From NCBI GenBank assembly GCA_030734395.1, contig JAUZTG010000020.1, forward strand, positions 682,001-746,000: a stretch of DNA of 64,000 nucleotides, given 5' to 3'. This document shows, piece by piece, positions 47,201 to 58,704 of this stretch (position 1 is the first letter of the stretch; each line of letters begins with the position of its first letter). A model generated the notes under the pieces. It was not told where the DNA came from. It worked only from the letters and a program-made list of their open reading frames with translations, and did no database searches. A program made the translations under genes and the position numbers. The stretch is from Sarocladium kiliense. Taxonomy: Eukaryota; Ascomycota; Sordariomycetes; Hypocreales; Sarocladiaceae.

Positions 47201-50200
47201 ACGCCATTTTGGACAGTCCTTGCGAAACCAAGCACAGCCCGGGGCATACCCGCCGAGAACCTTTCTGATGCCACGGCCTCCCATGTTTGTTCACCCTGGC
47301 TCTGACACAAATGACTACCCCGGGTCTGAGGAAGATTTGACCGAGCCGACGGCACTACCGATGATGGACGGTGCGGAATGCCCAGAAACAGGCCAAGAAG
47401 GACGACGAAGCGTAGCCACGTGCTCGCGAGAGGCACTACTTCGTCGGCCAAGGTGCCTCGCTTTGCCGTCGCTTTGACTTTCAACAAGGGCTTATTACAA
47501 TACGCGACAGGAGAAGATGGGGCTGATAAGGGGAGAGCTAGCAGGCAATAATGCCATGTTGATGCGGATTGCTCACCTCAGACCTTAGACGAGAGTCTTG
47601 CCGAGGATCCTTTCCACAACTTAATGTCGCAATCATCAGCGAGCCTCCGCAATTTGTGTATTTCGCTCTCTGGTGGCGGTAAACGAGCAAAGCCAAGATA
47701 GCCGCCCATTTACCCCAGCAAGTCGGAAGCGAGGATTGCCTTCTCCAGGCATGCGCGAATTGCAGATCCTAGGATCTGGAGAATATGTTGGAGCCCTCGC
47801 GACGGCAATTATATGCGTCAGAGGATTCATGCAGCTTTAAGCATTATCAGCGGCTCTCGATTTGGGGAGCGAATGCTCTTGACCTCTCTCCATTCGACAA
47901 GCGAGCACAATGGAAGCTGTCTTGTTTGTTACCTACGGATCTGACGGTCCCTGCAGCCGGTTAATTGATGGTGTTTAGAGACCGGGCTGTGTGGGCAGAA
48001 GTAGGGTCTGCAGCACACGCAGCCATTCGGGATATTTGGGTTGACACTTCCGCTGCCATTCAATCGACTCTTTGCGTCGGGAAATGGCGTGGCACACCCG
48101 TCAGATGGCAAATAGTAGATGTCGGCCTTTGGGTCATCGTGGCCTGTCAGGGTTGAGCATGTTTTGGTGTTCGACCCGAAACCGCTCACACTGCCTGAAG
48201 TGCCCACGCCGCTCCGACTTTTACCGACGAAGCCCATGTAGGGGAGTGACGGAGGCCACGGTGTCAGCATAGCTCCAAGCCAGAGTTGGAGGACCACTTC
48301 ATGAGTCCACCTGTACGTGGGCCTTATCATGCAAATGGGGCTCGCTGCAAAGCTTGCTGGACTAGCTACTCCATACGAACTTGCGCTTATCGCAGAGGGA
48401 GAAACACGAGCAGTGCGCTGCTCGTTCGGAGTGACCGGTGAGACTTGGAAACTGTGCTCCGGAGTTCATCCCGGACGGCCTTCGGAAGCATAGACCAGCT
48501 CAGGTCATTGTGGCCCCAGGTTCTCTACCCCGTGTCATATCAGGGACGTTGTGAACCTTGCAAGCCAACAGCTCAGCGAGACCTCAGAGCTCGGTACATG
48601 TTCTCCTAAGAGATGACCAAAATCATGTCAACTCGTAGTGACTGATATTGACGCACTGCGACGGGCTTGGGTAGGCAGCGAACTCCGCCGGATGTCCCAT
48701 CATAGGAATTGATAGATTGTCGCGACTAATATCCATCTGGTCATACGAGCGCCGCACCTTGTCTGCTCCGACACGTCAACACCCCAGACAGTATGAGACA
48801 TGCAGGTGCCTAGTTGCTTATCTGCAGGGCCCGAGCGGTATCAATATGCAGGGGAAATCAAGAGTAGATTTGGACGCCTGTTCTGTGTCCGGAGAAATAG
48901 CCGGGCAGACAGACGAATCGCCGCGCAGATACGACCCCCTTGCGCGGCTGTCAGGATAGATTGACAGTGGATGAGAAGTGCGACATTCCGCGGGAGTCGC
49001 ACCTCCGACGCTTGGACAGATGATCTCGGGGCTAAGAAAGACCTGGTGCCTAGGTAATCAAAGAGAGGTTGTGTGGGTACGATTTTCCGGGGAAAGCTCA
49101 TTGCGGTCTAGAACTGGCATGTTCACTGCGACATTTGACGGAGGCTTTGACTTTAGAGGGAAGATGGCCCTCCCGAGTTCCCAGGTGAGACTTGGATGAA
49201 CATACACGGAAGTTCAGACTGGGGTCAGGCCGCTTGCAACCAGCACAATGCCCTTATCCGGACGGAGGGAAGCCAGCTCGAGTTGTGGCGGAGGCGAGCA
49301 GCCCTGAGTCGTGTCCTGGACTTCGGACTCATCCGAGCGAGTCATTCCACACCGAGCGGAGATTCTGGAAGAGGCCAAGTCTGGGGCATCAAGGAGATAG
49401 GCAGCCAGGAAGGCAGCCACAGTTTACCTGTCCCCATGATTTCCCCAGATGATGGCTTCGCTTAGTGGAGGGACCCTGCATGTATTCAGGTATTGGGTAC
49501 AGTTGGAAATGGTCTATCTTTTCCACTACCCCATCGCCGGTGTAGTCGTATGGTGTTATCTCCCTCAGTTACGTGGGGGCAAGCGGATTCCAGAGGAGAC
49601 CAGCTCGGTGGCGATGTTTACTAGCCCAGGATAAGTTATTATCAGGCTGGTCTGCAAAGTCATGTAGTGGAGGACGTCGCAAGACCATCGGGGACACCGG
49701 CGGCTGGGCATTCCTTCTGCTATCGACACGGTGGTTAAGATTGCGGCGTCTCGACCGGCGCCTAGGGATACTGGACTGGATCGTTTCCGGCTCCAGAGTC
49801 ACTAGCAACTGGGGAAAAACATCGCCTTATCTTCTGGGGACCGAAGTTGTGGGGAAGAGTGTCCCGAGAACTGACTGGCTTTGAGCCTCGACTACATTGG
49901 GATGCAAGCCATGGCGAACTACTCTCAGTAGTAGGACCTGGGGTCTCTGGGGTCTCGGGTTCGGCCCTTCTGCAAGAGAGCGAGGGTGTGAGGCTACGGA
50001 CAAAGAGATAGTTGTGGGAATTGAAGCTGTCAACATCCGAGGTGCGAATCCAGCACTCGGGACCAGGCCGAGCATTGCCCGGGAACCCGCCGATGGCGTA
50101 TCGTGCCCACGGGAAGAGACAGACCCGCCACGATGATCTCGTGAGCACTCGCAAGTCATGATCTCCTCTACCCGTGGGGTAATACAAAATCTATGCCAAG

Positions 50201-50739
50201 GCGAAAATTGCAATCCCTAGCAGTCAGTGAGGCAACTCTAGCCGCGTGTGTCGCGATCTCAGCTAGGAAGTTCAACCCAACCCCGTGACTCGGCTTGCAG
50301 GTTGCTCGTGCATAAGCGGATGATCATGATTGATTCAGGGCACTTGCTTGGGGTACACGTACGTAAAGACAAACTGGCTTAAGTTGGGAGTACGGAGTAC
50401 GGTAGTGAAGATCGGCTGCACTGGAGAGGGGCTTGTGGCCAGGGAAACCCTGCCAGATGAGCTACAGTACACAAGCCGCCGCTTGAGGCTGGTTTTTCCG
50501 GAGTCGGACGCCGATGGATAGATTTGGGTTCGGGTCTCGGATTTGGCAGTGCGTTCCGAACCGAGCAGGATTCCAAGCCCCAGCTCTCGGAAGTGGTGTC
50601 ACGTGACTCCGTGACAGACGGGACAGCGCAAGGTCGCGATATGCTCCACCACAATCAACGCGCTTGGTCGCGATATCAACCGCTGCACAAAAGCCAAGGA
50701 AGTCTCATCGACACAACTGAGCCATGATGTGCGCTCATA
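44201..50739. other. Gene-free interval upstream of creA and of the Rad51-paralogue gene
   Basis: About 6.5 kb with only short ORFs lacking recognisable domains; creA and the recombination gene diverge from here. A TACGGAGTACGG run near 50390 is a small direct repeat. No transposon, tRNA or rRNA signature was seen. Confidence 0.5.
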
Positions 50740-52296
50740 ATGGATCTTTACCACACTGTTCACGAACCTGACGTGGTGAACTTTGGCACGGCAGATACTC
50801 GTAAGTCCTCTCTCAATGCAATGAATGCCGTCTCCGAGTCGGAAGCTGATACACCATAGATCGTCTCCCAACCGTCTCGGCAACGCAGGCTTTGGACGAC
50901 ATTGGTGATGTTGCACGTACGCATGTGTCCACTGGCCTGGATAGTCTTGATCGTGCCCTTCTCGGCCCGAATCCATCAGCTGATGGAGAAGCCGAGCTTC
51001 TTGGTGGTGTGAAACGAGGTCAGGTCACTGAGCTTTGGGGTCCTCCTGGCAGTGGGAAGACAGCTTTGGGGTAAGGCGGATCTTCATCAAGAACTCATCA
51101 TGTGGCTCATGTGCTCACGGGAGAAATCTAGAGCACAATTGGCGGCCTCTGCTCTGTGCGCTGGTAGTGGAGTGCTCTGGGTAGGTCTGTACTGGTCGAT
51201 GTCCATCAGCCTTGCGTGGAGACTGACGGTGAGCTACTTGTAGACTGTTTCCGCCCTACGCCTACTTCGCGGGTTCTGGAAGCCATCAAGGTGCTGGAAA
51301 AGAACAGACAGGATGGCGAGCCAAGTTCGGCCGGGGCCGAGGAGACGGCCAGGGGCCGCTTCATTCATTATCGTTGCCTCACGTTGCCCCATTTGCTCGC
51401 CTTGATTCTAAGACCGAGCTCCGCCTCAATACCCGGAGATGTAGCTGTTGTGGTCCTGGACTCGCTCACTGCGCTGGTCAATTCAGCTCTGCCCAAACCA
51501 ACGGACAGCAAAGTTAATAGCAAATCGGTTAGGGGTAAGAAACAGGGACTCCTGGGAGTGATGCAAGCGCTGTAACACTGACTTCCGTCGCAGTAGGGCC
51601 GACACCATCAGTGAAAAGACGCCAGGGGTTACAGGCCATCATGGCAGCCCTGCAGAAGCTGGCAGGCGCCCGAAATTGCGCTGTAGTCATGCTCTCACAG
51701 TGTGCCACCAGGATGCACCCCGGCGGCGGTGCGACCTTGACGCCTGCGGTGAACGCTACGGTGTGGGAGCAAGGCTTGTCGACGCGAGTCGCCCTGTTTC
51801 GCGACTGGGTCTGGAGACGGAACGAGCCCGCTGGCGTGTTTCTAGCCGGAATCCAGAAGCTGGATGGCAGGACCAGTGTGGAAGCTGTCGATCATGTATC
51901 GGCATTCCAAATTGGCGCGGTACGGCTTCCTGATTTATCCCAATAGCTTTCACAGGGTCTAACGGTTGTGTGCTTCAGGGGGGTTTGACTCCAGTTCAGA
52001 TGGACTCGAGCGAGGCCTCGACAAAAATGGCAGTTGCGGCTCAACCGAAGCGCAAACTAGGCCAAACCGGCTTCGAAGTGCCGGACAGCGAGGACGATGA
52101 AGACTATGGTTGGGTGGACGAGGATGAAGCTGCACTGCCGGCCCCACCGCCCCAGTGGCAAGGCAGTGAAGACATTCTTCTAGGGCAGGATATTGGCCGA
52201 AGTGAGGACGAGGACGAAGGCGAGAATACGGAGGACGATAATGAACTCGGGTTCGGAGACCGAGTCAGCGAGCTTTCAGGGCCGGTGAGCCCTTGA
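50740..52296 (+). CDS. RecA/Rad51-paralogue protein, Rad55-like
   Basis: ATPase of the RecA/Rad51 superfamily, probably a mediator of homologous recombination. Exons 50740-50800, 50860-51070, 51132-51184, 51244-51534, 51594-51919 and 51979-52296 join in frame to 419 residues. Walker A is GPPGSGKT (81-88) in VTELWGPPGSGKTALGAQLA; Walker B is VAVVVLDS (175-182); VVMLSQCATRMHPGG follows, in the place of the Rad51 loop and NQ region. There is no Rad51 N-terminal helix-hairpin-helix domain, as expected of a paralogue such as Rad55/Rhp55. The C-terminal 100 residues are very acidic (DSEDDEDYGWVDEDEAA, SEDEDEGENTEDDNE). Two points are uncertain: intron 3 is modelled with a weak GTCTGT donor to keep VLWVDCF in frame (a GTAGGT donor with GAG acceptor would give VLWLLVDCF), and if the last intron is retained the protein ends at VRLPDLSQ. 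Exact orthology to Rad55 rather than Rad57 or Xrcc2 is inference. Confidence 0.8.
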
Positions 52297-55177
52297 ACAA
52301 AGCCAAGGAGGCTGAGTCGGCGAAATGCCGGCTGATTCCACACCGGGATGGGCCTGTGTCCGGATTGTCTCACAAAGGTCGGAAAGCAGTCACAGCGGCC
52401 GTTGTGTTGCCTAGAGGGTCAAGGCCCCCTCGAACAGGAGATTGGCGAATGCAGGCTTCAGGAACGGGCGCTCAGAGGCGCATTAGGCTCTGATCCATCA
52501 AACAGCGCATTTTTGAGACGCGCCAGTAACGGCCAGCTACTACCAAGACCGTGCCAGTGCCAATGGACTGACCGGAGGCACGTCGGCTTCATTATTGGAC
52601 CGCGAGCAACAAGGGTGAAAAGCTTATCAGGGAAGGAAAACTCCACGCACGTTGAGAGACGCTTGGCCAGGGATGAGCATCACGTCATGCACCGAACGTT
52701 TATGCTGCCAGGAGAGGGATCCGAGGTAATTGATTGATCCCTGTGAAGGCTCCGAATCCCTATCCTTCTGGCCGACGAACCCCCTTGACGGAGCAGGTGG
52801 TCCTCGGGAGGGCCCCGGGGCCCCGTTGACACACGAATGACACATGCATCCTTGGATCCGGGGCAGCGAGGAACAGAGTTTTCTTCACGTGCTTGGGAGG
52901 CACTGACATCCCCCCGGATAAGGTTTTCTTACTCAATTCAGCAACAGAGGAACAGTTCTTACGTATGCTGCGACCCCCTTCACGTCATCACGGCCGTCTC
53001 CACATATAAAGTGAGCTAACCCAGGCGCCAGAGAAAGATACGGCTTAGGACGTAGGGGATAAGGGCAACGGGGATAGCGAGGAGGGGGAAAAAAAACTCA
53101 GAGCTAAGCAAAGTAAGACACGTTCACTGGGGAGAGAAAAATGTGCTCGCGCGCGCTGTATCTCTAGAGGAATAGATTGCGGCGTTCAGAGGGAAGTATT
53201 TGTGGGGATGAGGTACTTCCATGTCGTCGACGACTTGCGCCACACCGACGATGGCTTCACTAACGATGGACGCTGCGCAGCGATTCAACATCCTGGCAAG
53301 GCCGATCGGATCTGGGAGATGCTAGTTCTCGGTGCATATTTGCCTCGCAGACCGCTAAGTCAATCTCTGTAAGATTGCGCGCTTCATTTCCCTGGCGCAT
53401 TTAATCAATTGGAATTGGAGAGCTACGCTTATCAGAATGCTGCTCAGACAGTCGATGGCTCCATCTCTATGAAGCGGACAAGTTAGCCCTTTGCGGCGTC
53501 CTACGTCTCTCTGGCTTTCAAAGGACAGAAGAGGAAAATTTTCTCCGAACACACACCCTCCTGTTGTCTGGAGGCAGCTTGGGCGAAGGTTTGAACTGTT
53601 TGGCGCTGCTCGGGCGCCTTCCTGCCCCACGATTTCGTAGGCGCACACCCGCCTGTAGGTTGGTATTCGATTCAGCCCTGTTCGGGGAGTTGTCGATCAG
53701 CGGCAGATGAGATTCCGGGGGACCAACATCGGGAAAAGGATGATCATTCCCGCGGGTTGTTGATTTGATGTTCTTCAATCTCAATTTCGAGGTCAATATT
53801 TCAAGCATTGTTGTGCTTGTGAGGGGTGATTGATATATTGGGTTGTGGTGAGGAGCATGGTTGGACTTGCACAGCGACCTCGTATGTCGGGATCAGTTTC
53901 AAAGTCAGCGTGGCCTGATAAGCGGCTTTGACTTTTGCCGCGTCTGCCGTCTGTCGGTTATGCTTTGCATGCCGTCAGAAATGAGTGCTGATCATGATCG
54001 TCGTTTGGCAACGTCACCAACTGCGGTTCTGTGCTGACAAGACACGCTGGATCATCTCCGTTGAGAGGAGATCATACTCCGTCGAAGGGAGAGCGGCTCG
54101 CCATTACCAGTCTGGAACGGCTCGACTCGCCTTTAGGGTAGTCGTGATTGGGGAGTGGTTTCCCAAGAGATCTATAGGGCATCGTCCTTCGGGCGAGTCA
54201 ACTAGTTCACTTCTCGTTGTCTATAGTTAGCTGATGAATACGTCACTCAAACACCAGCGATGGACCTTCATCGCCTTAGGCTCTCTTCTTCCAAAACCCG
54301 ATTCGGTCTTCCGGGCGCAAGAGAACGACTCGTGCCAGCCTTGTTACAGCCCGTGTGGCAACCTGTTGATGATGCAACAGCGGATCACGATGACACTCAC
54401 TCGCCATTCTCTCTTAGCTGTTGCCTGAAGGTCCTGGCACAGAGGATCTTTTGTTATGTATGCGATACGGGGTTGACTCCTTTACACTGCATGATTTGAA
54501 CGAGTCATCACGTCGATCGACATGGACGCCGGCCCGCGATCAAACGTCTCGAAGGATCGGCGCCGTTCCCCGCGGGGTAGCACAGTCTCTTGCGTAATGG
54601 GTACTTTCTCGGCGTCACTCAACTCTCAACTGCCTTTTCCGGCATTGTATAACATTCTTCGAGATGAGAATCACATATGTGGTGCTCGCTTGTTGACGTG
54701 ACGTGGGGGATCTTCGGGTGACAGGAGAGGGGTTTGTTGGTTAAAGTGAAGGCTCATCTATCGCGAGCAAGAGTCGAGCACCACGGAGTCCGATTATTGG
54801 TCAATCGGGTGAGAGTGCTGGCAGTGTGACCGATGATCTTGTTACGCGAACGTCAGATTGTCCGTTATCGGGGTTGGCAATCAGGTGTGCCGGATGCTGG
54901 ACGGATTCAAGGCGAGCAACTCCTGATCGGGACGTCTAGGTCAAGGGTAAGTCAGTTCTTTCAAGACGGAGATGGTTCTGAGCATGAAGGATGGATGATT
55001 GGCACGGCGCCGATATTGGAAAGTGTTGGTCTTTTCATTGCTTCAGGGTGGCTGTTCCTGGCCGAAAGTCGAGTCACTCGTGCCTCTCTTTCACCTGTTC
55101 ACTGTCACGCCCAAACGCCGAACGTGCATCTTATACAATAATCCTGAATCCGTCGAACCGCATATTCGCCATGCCCT
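52297..55177. other. Convergent intergenic region
   Basis: About 2.9 kb between the 3' ends of the Rad51-paralogue gene and the gene at 55178. Only short ORFs without features; no RNA gene or repeat recognised. Confidence 0.45.
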
Positions 55178-55684
55178 TTATTGCGAGTATCCGGGAGGGT
55201 TCTGCTCTGCTACGACGAGGCTTGCCTTGAGATAACAAAGCACCTCATACACCGACTTCACAACCGGCAAAGTCCCTTCCTTCCTCAACGAAAGGGTCTT
55301 CGTGAGAACGTTGTCCATAACAACCGTGACGATGAAGCGAACATGATGGTCCTCAATTGTCCAACCCGACTTGTCGGGGTGATACAACAGGAACCTTGCC
55401 GCTTTGTTGTCGATGGCATCCTTCGCCGCCTTAGCTGTCTGCTCCTTGTTTGGGTCGGGTACATGCTGCTGCCGGGTATGTTGCAGAAGATCACGTGTGA
55501 ACTCCTGGAATGACCCTCGGACAGTGTCGCTCTGAAGCCATTCGTGAAAAGAAGCAGAGTCCTTGAAGGGGAGGAGTTCGAGGATGAGCCGCTCGTGTTG
55601 GGAGCTGAGGGGATGACTTATGGCGTTGCCGCCGAGCACGAGAGACGCAGACATCTTCTGAGGTGTCGAGGGAGGTTGGCCCAT
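55178..55684 (-). CDS. Hypothetical protein, 168 residues
   Basis: Single-exon ORF not recognised as any family. From the chosen ATG at 55684 it begins MGQPPSTPQKMSASLVLGG and shows amphipathic, helical-looking sequence: HERLILELLPFKDSASFHEW, then GSFQEFTRDLLQHTRQQ, KAAKDAIDNKAARFLLYHPD, and a hydrophobic C-terminal half (VRFIVTVVMDNVLTKTLSL, VVKSVYEVLCYLKASLV). No signal peptide, cysteine motif or catalytic pattern is evident. An in-frame ATG at 55840 would add 52 residues rich in Arg and Pro, but a TATA-like element at 55864-55872 would put transcription start near or after that codon, so the shorter start is preferred. The composition is protein-like and the frame stays open for 222 codons, but it could still be fortuitous. 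Confidence 0.55.
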   Translation of the reverse strand: MGQPPSTPQKMSASLVLGGNAISHPLSSQHERLILELLPFKDSASFHEWLQSDTVRGSFQEFTRDLLQHTRQQHVPDPNKEQTAKAAKDAIDNKAARFLLYHPDKSGWTIEDHHVRFIVTVVMDNVLTKTLSLRKEGTLPVVKSVYEVLCYLKASLVVAEQNPPGYSQ

Positions 55685-55863
55685 TGTTGCGCGTTGCGAG
55701 TAGGTTGCTGTTTTATGGCCGTCCGTAGCTATGGGAACACGGCGTGGCGCGGCTGGGGAGAAGGGACGAGGCTGGAAAGTATCTACTGATTCGAGGCGAT
55801 GATATCTCGGTGTTGCCTTGCGACACCTAGGAATACACATCACTCGGATACTGTCTCACAAAG

Positions 55864-55872
55864 GTATATATA
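55864..55872. promoter_or_regulatory. TATA-like element (TATATATAA)
   Basis: TATATATAA on the plus strand, TTATATATA on the minus strand. It lies about 180 nt upstream of the preferred start of the minus-strand gene at 55684 and is the clearest TATA box in this part of the window. Its orientation is ambiguous. Confidence 0.45.
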
Positions 55873-57236
55873 AGGTAGCCAGAGTCGTTGGGAGCCTGCG
55901 AAAGTTGAACGCGCGGCTGTGCACTAGCAACAGTGGGACGCCGATGCCTATAAACTGTTTGCCATTGAGTTAAACATAAAAGTCGACGCATTTTCAGCCC
56001 GAGCACAGCGTGCGAATAAGACTCGCATGGGTCGAGTATGAAGATTACGCGGCTACCCTCCCCAAACGGGTGTTGAGGGGTACTTTGGAGTATAATGGGC
56101 TGTGTGTGGTAGGCGGGTTGCCTTGGCGGCTGCGGGGGATGACGAAGGCAGACACAAGGCTTTCATGGGTTTACGAGCAAAGTGTGGGAAATGGGAGGCC
56201 TGAGAGGGCTGGCTCATGATAGGTAGGCCGTGCTGACATGCATTGGGGTATAGTCCATACCTGGGAAGTTCCGGACGCGTGGACTGCTCAGGACCAGGCT
56301 GAGGTCTGGCTTGAAATGATGTCAAGTCAGGGCAGGGAAATTCCGAAATCATGCAGTCGCCAATATCAATGAATGAAGTTCATAATCATACACAAGAAGT
56401 ATTGTGTGAATTCTGTGGAATGGACAATCCAGAGCTGTAGGTGACATGGTGACATGGCTCACATGTTGTCGTGAGATAAGATAAGGTCGCCATGGGTAAG
56501 GCACTGGCGATGTAGCAAGATAAGTAGACGCTTCAACTCGATTCAATGAAGTGATATGAACATATACTCTACCTTGCCCGAATAATCTGAACTTGAGGAT
56601 CATAGGTTGAGTATTCCATCATGCTCTTCAGTTGAAGGATAGAACTATAGGGTAGCCGGAGACATGCCCATGAGATCACGTAAGCAGTGCTGTCCCCACA
56701 CGTTCCACTCAATCCTCACTCACCCTCACGCCACACACATCGCCTCATCGCGTGCCGCTCACTTTGACCTCACCGCGTGTCGACCAGCCTCATCGTCCTT
56801 ATCCACGACCTGCTCACCCTCTCATCAATTTGCATACGGAAGACTGTGGACTTACAGAAGAGGATTTGGTGGCTGGCCTCTGGCAGCGAGGCACACTGTT
56901 GCCCAGGGGCTTTTGTTACTCACAAACTCAGACAAACCTCGGCCCCTGGATGAGCTGCACATGAGTTGAGGTGAGTCGAGTCTTCCCTAACTTCACCTGC
57001 TGGAGCCCTCACGGGACTGAATCACGATGGGATGGGATGCATATCCTCACAAATGCATCAGAATATGTGCTTGCACTTGCTCGTGACGAGATGCAATGGT
57101 TCCCTCCTCCTGGTGGCTTATGGCTTCTTCACAACTTCTCCCACCTCAACTTCGTCCCTTCCCTCTTTGTCTCATTGAACACGGAGTATTTGAACACGCA
57201 AGAACTTTACTGATGATCTTTGTATTCAGAAACATA
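55873..57236. other. Divergent intergenic region
   Basis: Separates the hypothetical gene (minus) and the BTB-bromodomain gene (plus). No ORF with features. ATTCAG just before 57231 resembles a splice acceptor and may mark a 5' UTR intron of the BTB gene. Confidence 0.4.
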
Positions 57237-58704
57237 ATGTCAGCACCGTCCATCCAGAATGGTGAGCCTCGGCCTGACGGGGAGCAACCACAACAAGCTC
57301 AGCAGGCGCAACCACAGCCTTCACAAGACCAGGCCTCTGAGCCAACACAGCCGCAACAGATTCAAGCACAGCAGCCAGAGCCCAAAACGAACAGTGAGCC
57401 TGTTCAAGAGTCGTCATTCTCATGGCTGTGAGTTGTCGCCCCGACCGTGAGGGTGCGTCAATTGTGCTAATCTCTCATTGTAGTGATCCACACCCCATCT
57501 TCGTGATCCTATTTGTAGGACCGGAGAAACAACCTTTCGGGATTCAGAAGGATTTCCTCTGCCATCGGTCACCCTTCTATCGTGACTATTTTGCCAAGGT
57601 GAACCAGGTCGAGACTGTTGAGCATACTGTTGATCTGCCTGACACCACCCCTGAGATTTTCGGGCTGGTCCAGCACTTCATGTACACCGGAAGACTTTCA
57701 CCAGACAACAAAGACAAGGTTCAGACTTCGTACGAGACTCTCGTGAGTCTGTGGAAGCTGGCTCATAAGCTTGGCATGGACAGCCTCTGTGACCAGACTC
57801 TCGACGCGATGATCACCTGCCGGCGCACCACAGGCCGCATTCCCTCCACCCCGCTCATCGTGCAAGTCTGGAAAGACACACCAGAAGGGTCTGCGATTCG
57901 CACTTTACTTCTGACATGGGCTGCCGAATACCTAGACTCTTCTGGTGGTGCAGCTGAGAACTTCGCCAAAAGTCTACCGCAAGAAGTCCTTAGTGAGCTC
58001 GTGATGACGGTTGTGACGCTCAAGACCGCACCCAAGCCACAACCAGCGCCAATTCCAACGGTGCACACAAGCTCAGCATCGGATCTACGCAAGAATGTTC
58101 ACTACTTGGATGCACCGAGTGATGACGAGGGTGTTAATGGGTCAAGAAAGCATCGACGCGTCAGCGGACCACCAGGCACAATGGCCCCGCCTCCAGCCAA
58201 GGGCCCGCGAGCGGCGCTGATGAAGCCCCAGAAGCGACGGACGAGCACGGCCTACCTTGACCCGGCGAGTATCACAACAGCCCAGAAGCTCGAGTTCTGT
58301 GCCGATCTCCTGACCCGAATGCTTTCGGGGCCCGGTATGTCTTGCCTTTATTGCTCCTAATACTTATCACTCACTGACCTGTCTCCCTAGGTTTCTGGAC
58401 ACGTTTGGTTGGACCCTTCCGTGACCCCGTGGACCCCAAGGCCGAGAGCGTGCCAGACTACTTCGAGAAGGTCAAGCGGCCAATGGACCTGAGTACCATT
58501 AAGGGCAAGATGGACCGCGGCGAGTACCAAGACGAGGAGGCGTTTCTCCGAGACATGAGACAGATCTTTGAGAACTGCTTCACGTACTGGAAGAAAGGGA
58601 CTGCGATGCACGCCTCTGGTGAGAAGCTTCAGAAAACTTTCGAAGAGAAGTTTGCGGGCATGAACAAATGGATTGCCAAGATGGGGGGAGAGGAAGGCGA
58701 GTGA
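57237..58704 (+). CDS. BTB/POZ domain protein with C-terminal bromodomain
   Basis: Exons 57237-57427, 57484-58334 and 58391-58704 join in frame to 451 residues. Residues 1 to about 60 are Gln/Pro-rich (GEQPQQAQQAQPQPSQDQ). A BTB/POZ fold follows at about 65-165: PIFVILFVGPEKQPFGIQKDF, LCHRSPFYRDYFAK, VDLPDTTPEIFGLVQHFMYTGRL and LVSLWKLAHKLGMDSLCDQTL, i.e. the usual sequence of core strands and BTB helices. A basic linker (SRKHRRVSG, MKPQKRRTST) could be a nuclear signal. The third exon encodes a bromodomain: WTRLVGPFRDPVDP, VPDYFEKVKRPMDLSTIKGKM and FLRDMRQIFENCFTYWKKGT. The segment aligned with the acetyl-lysine-anchoring Asn (NCYIYN in BRD4) reads NCFTYW, so that Asn is replaced by Trp. The protein likely links BTB self-association with chromatin, but acetyl-lysine binding is doubtful. 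Confidence 0.88.

Noticed and set aside
47929..48330. 133-codon minus-strand frame with Gly/Ser-rich middle
   Set aside because: No recognisable domain, no start context, and no intron-linked exons nearby.
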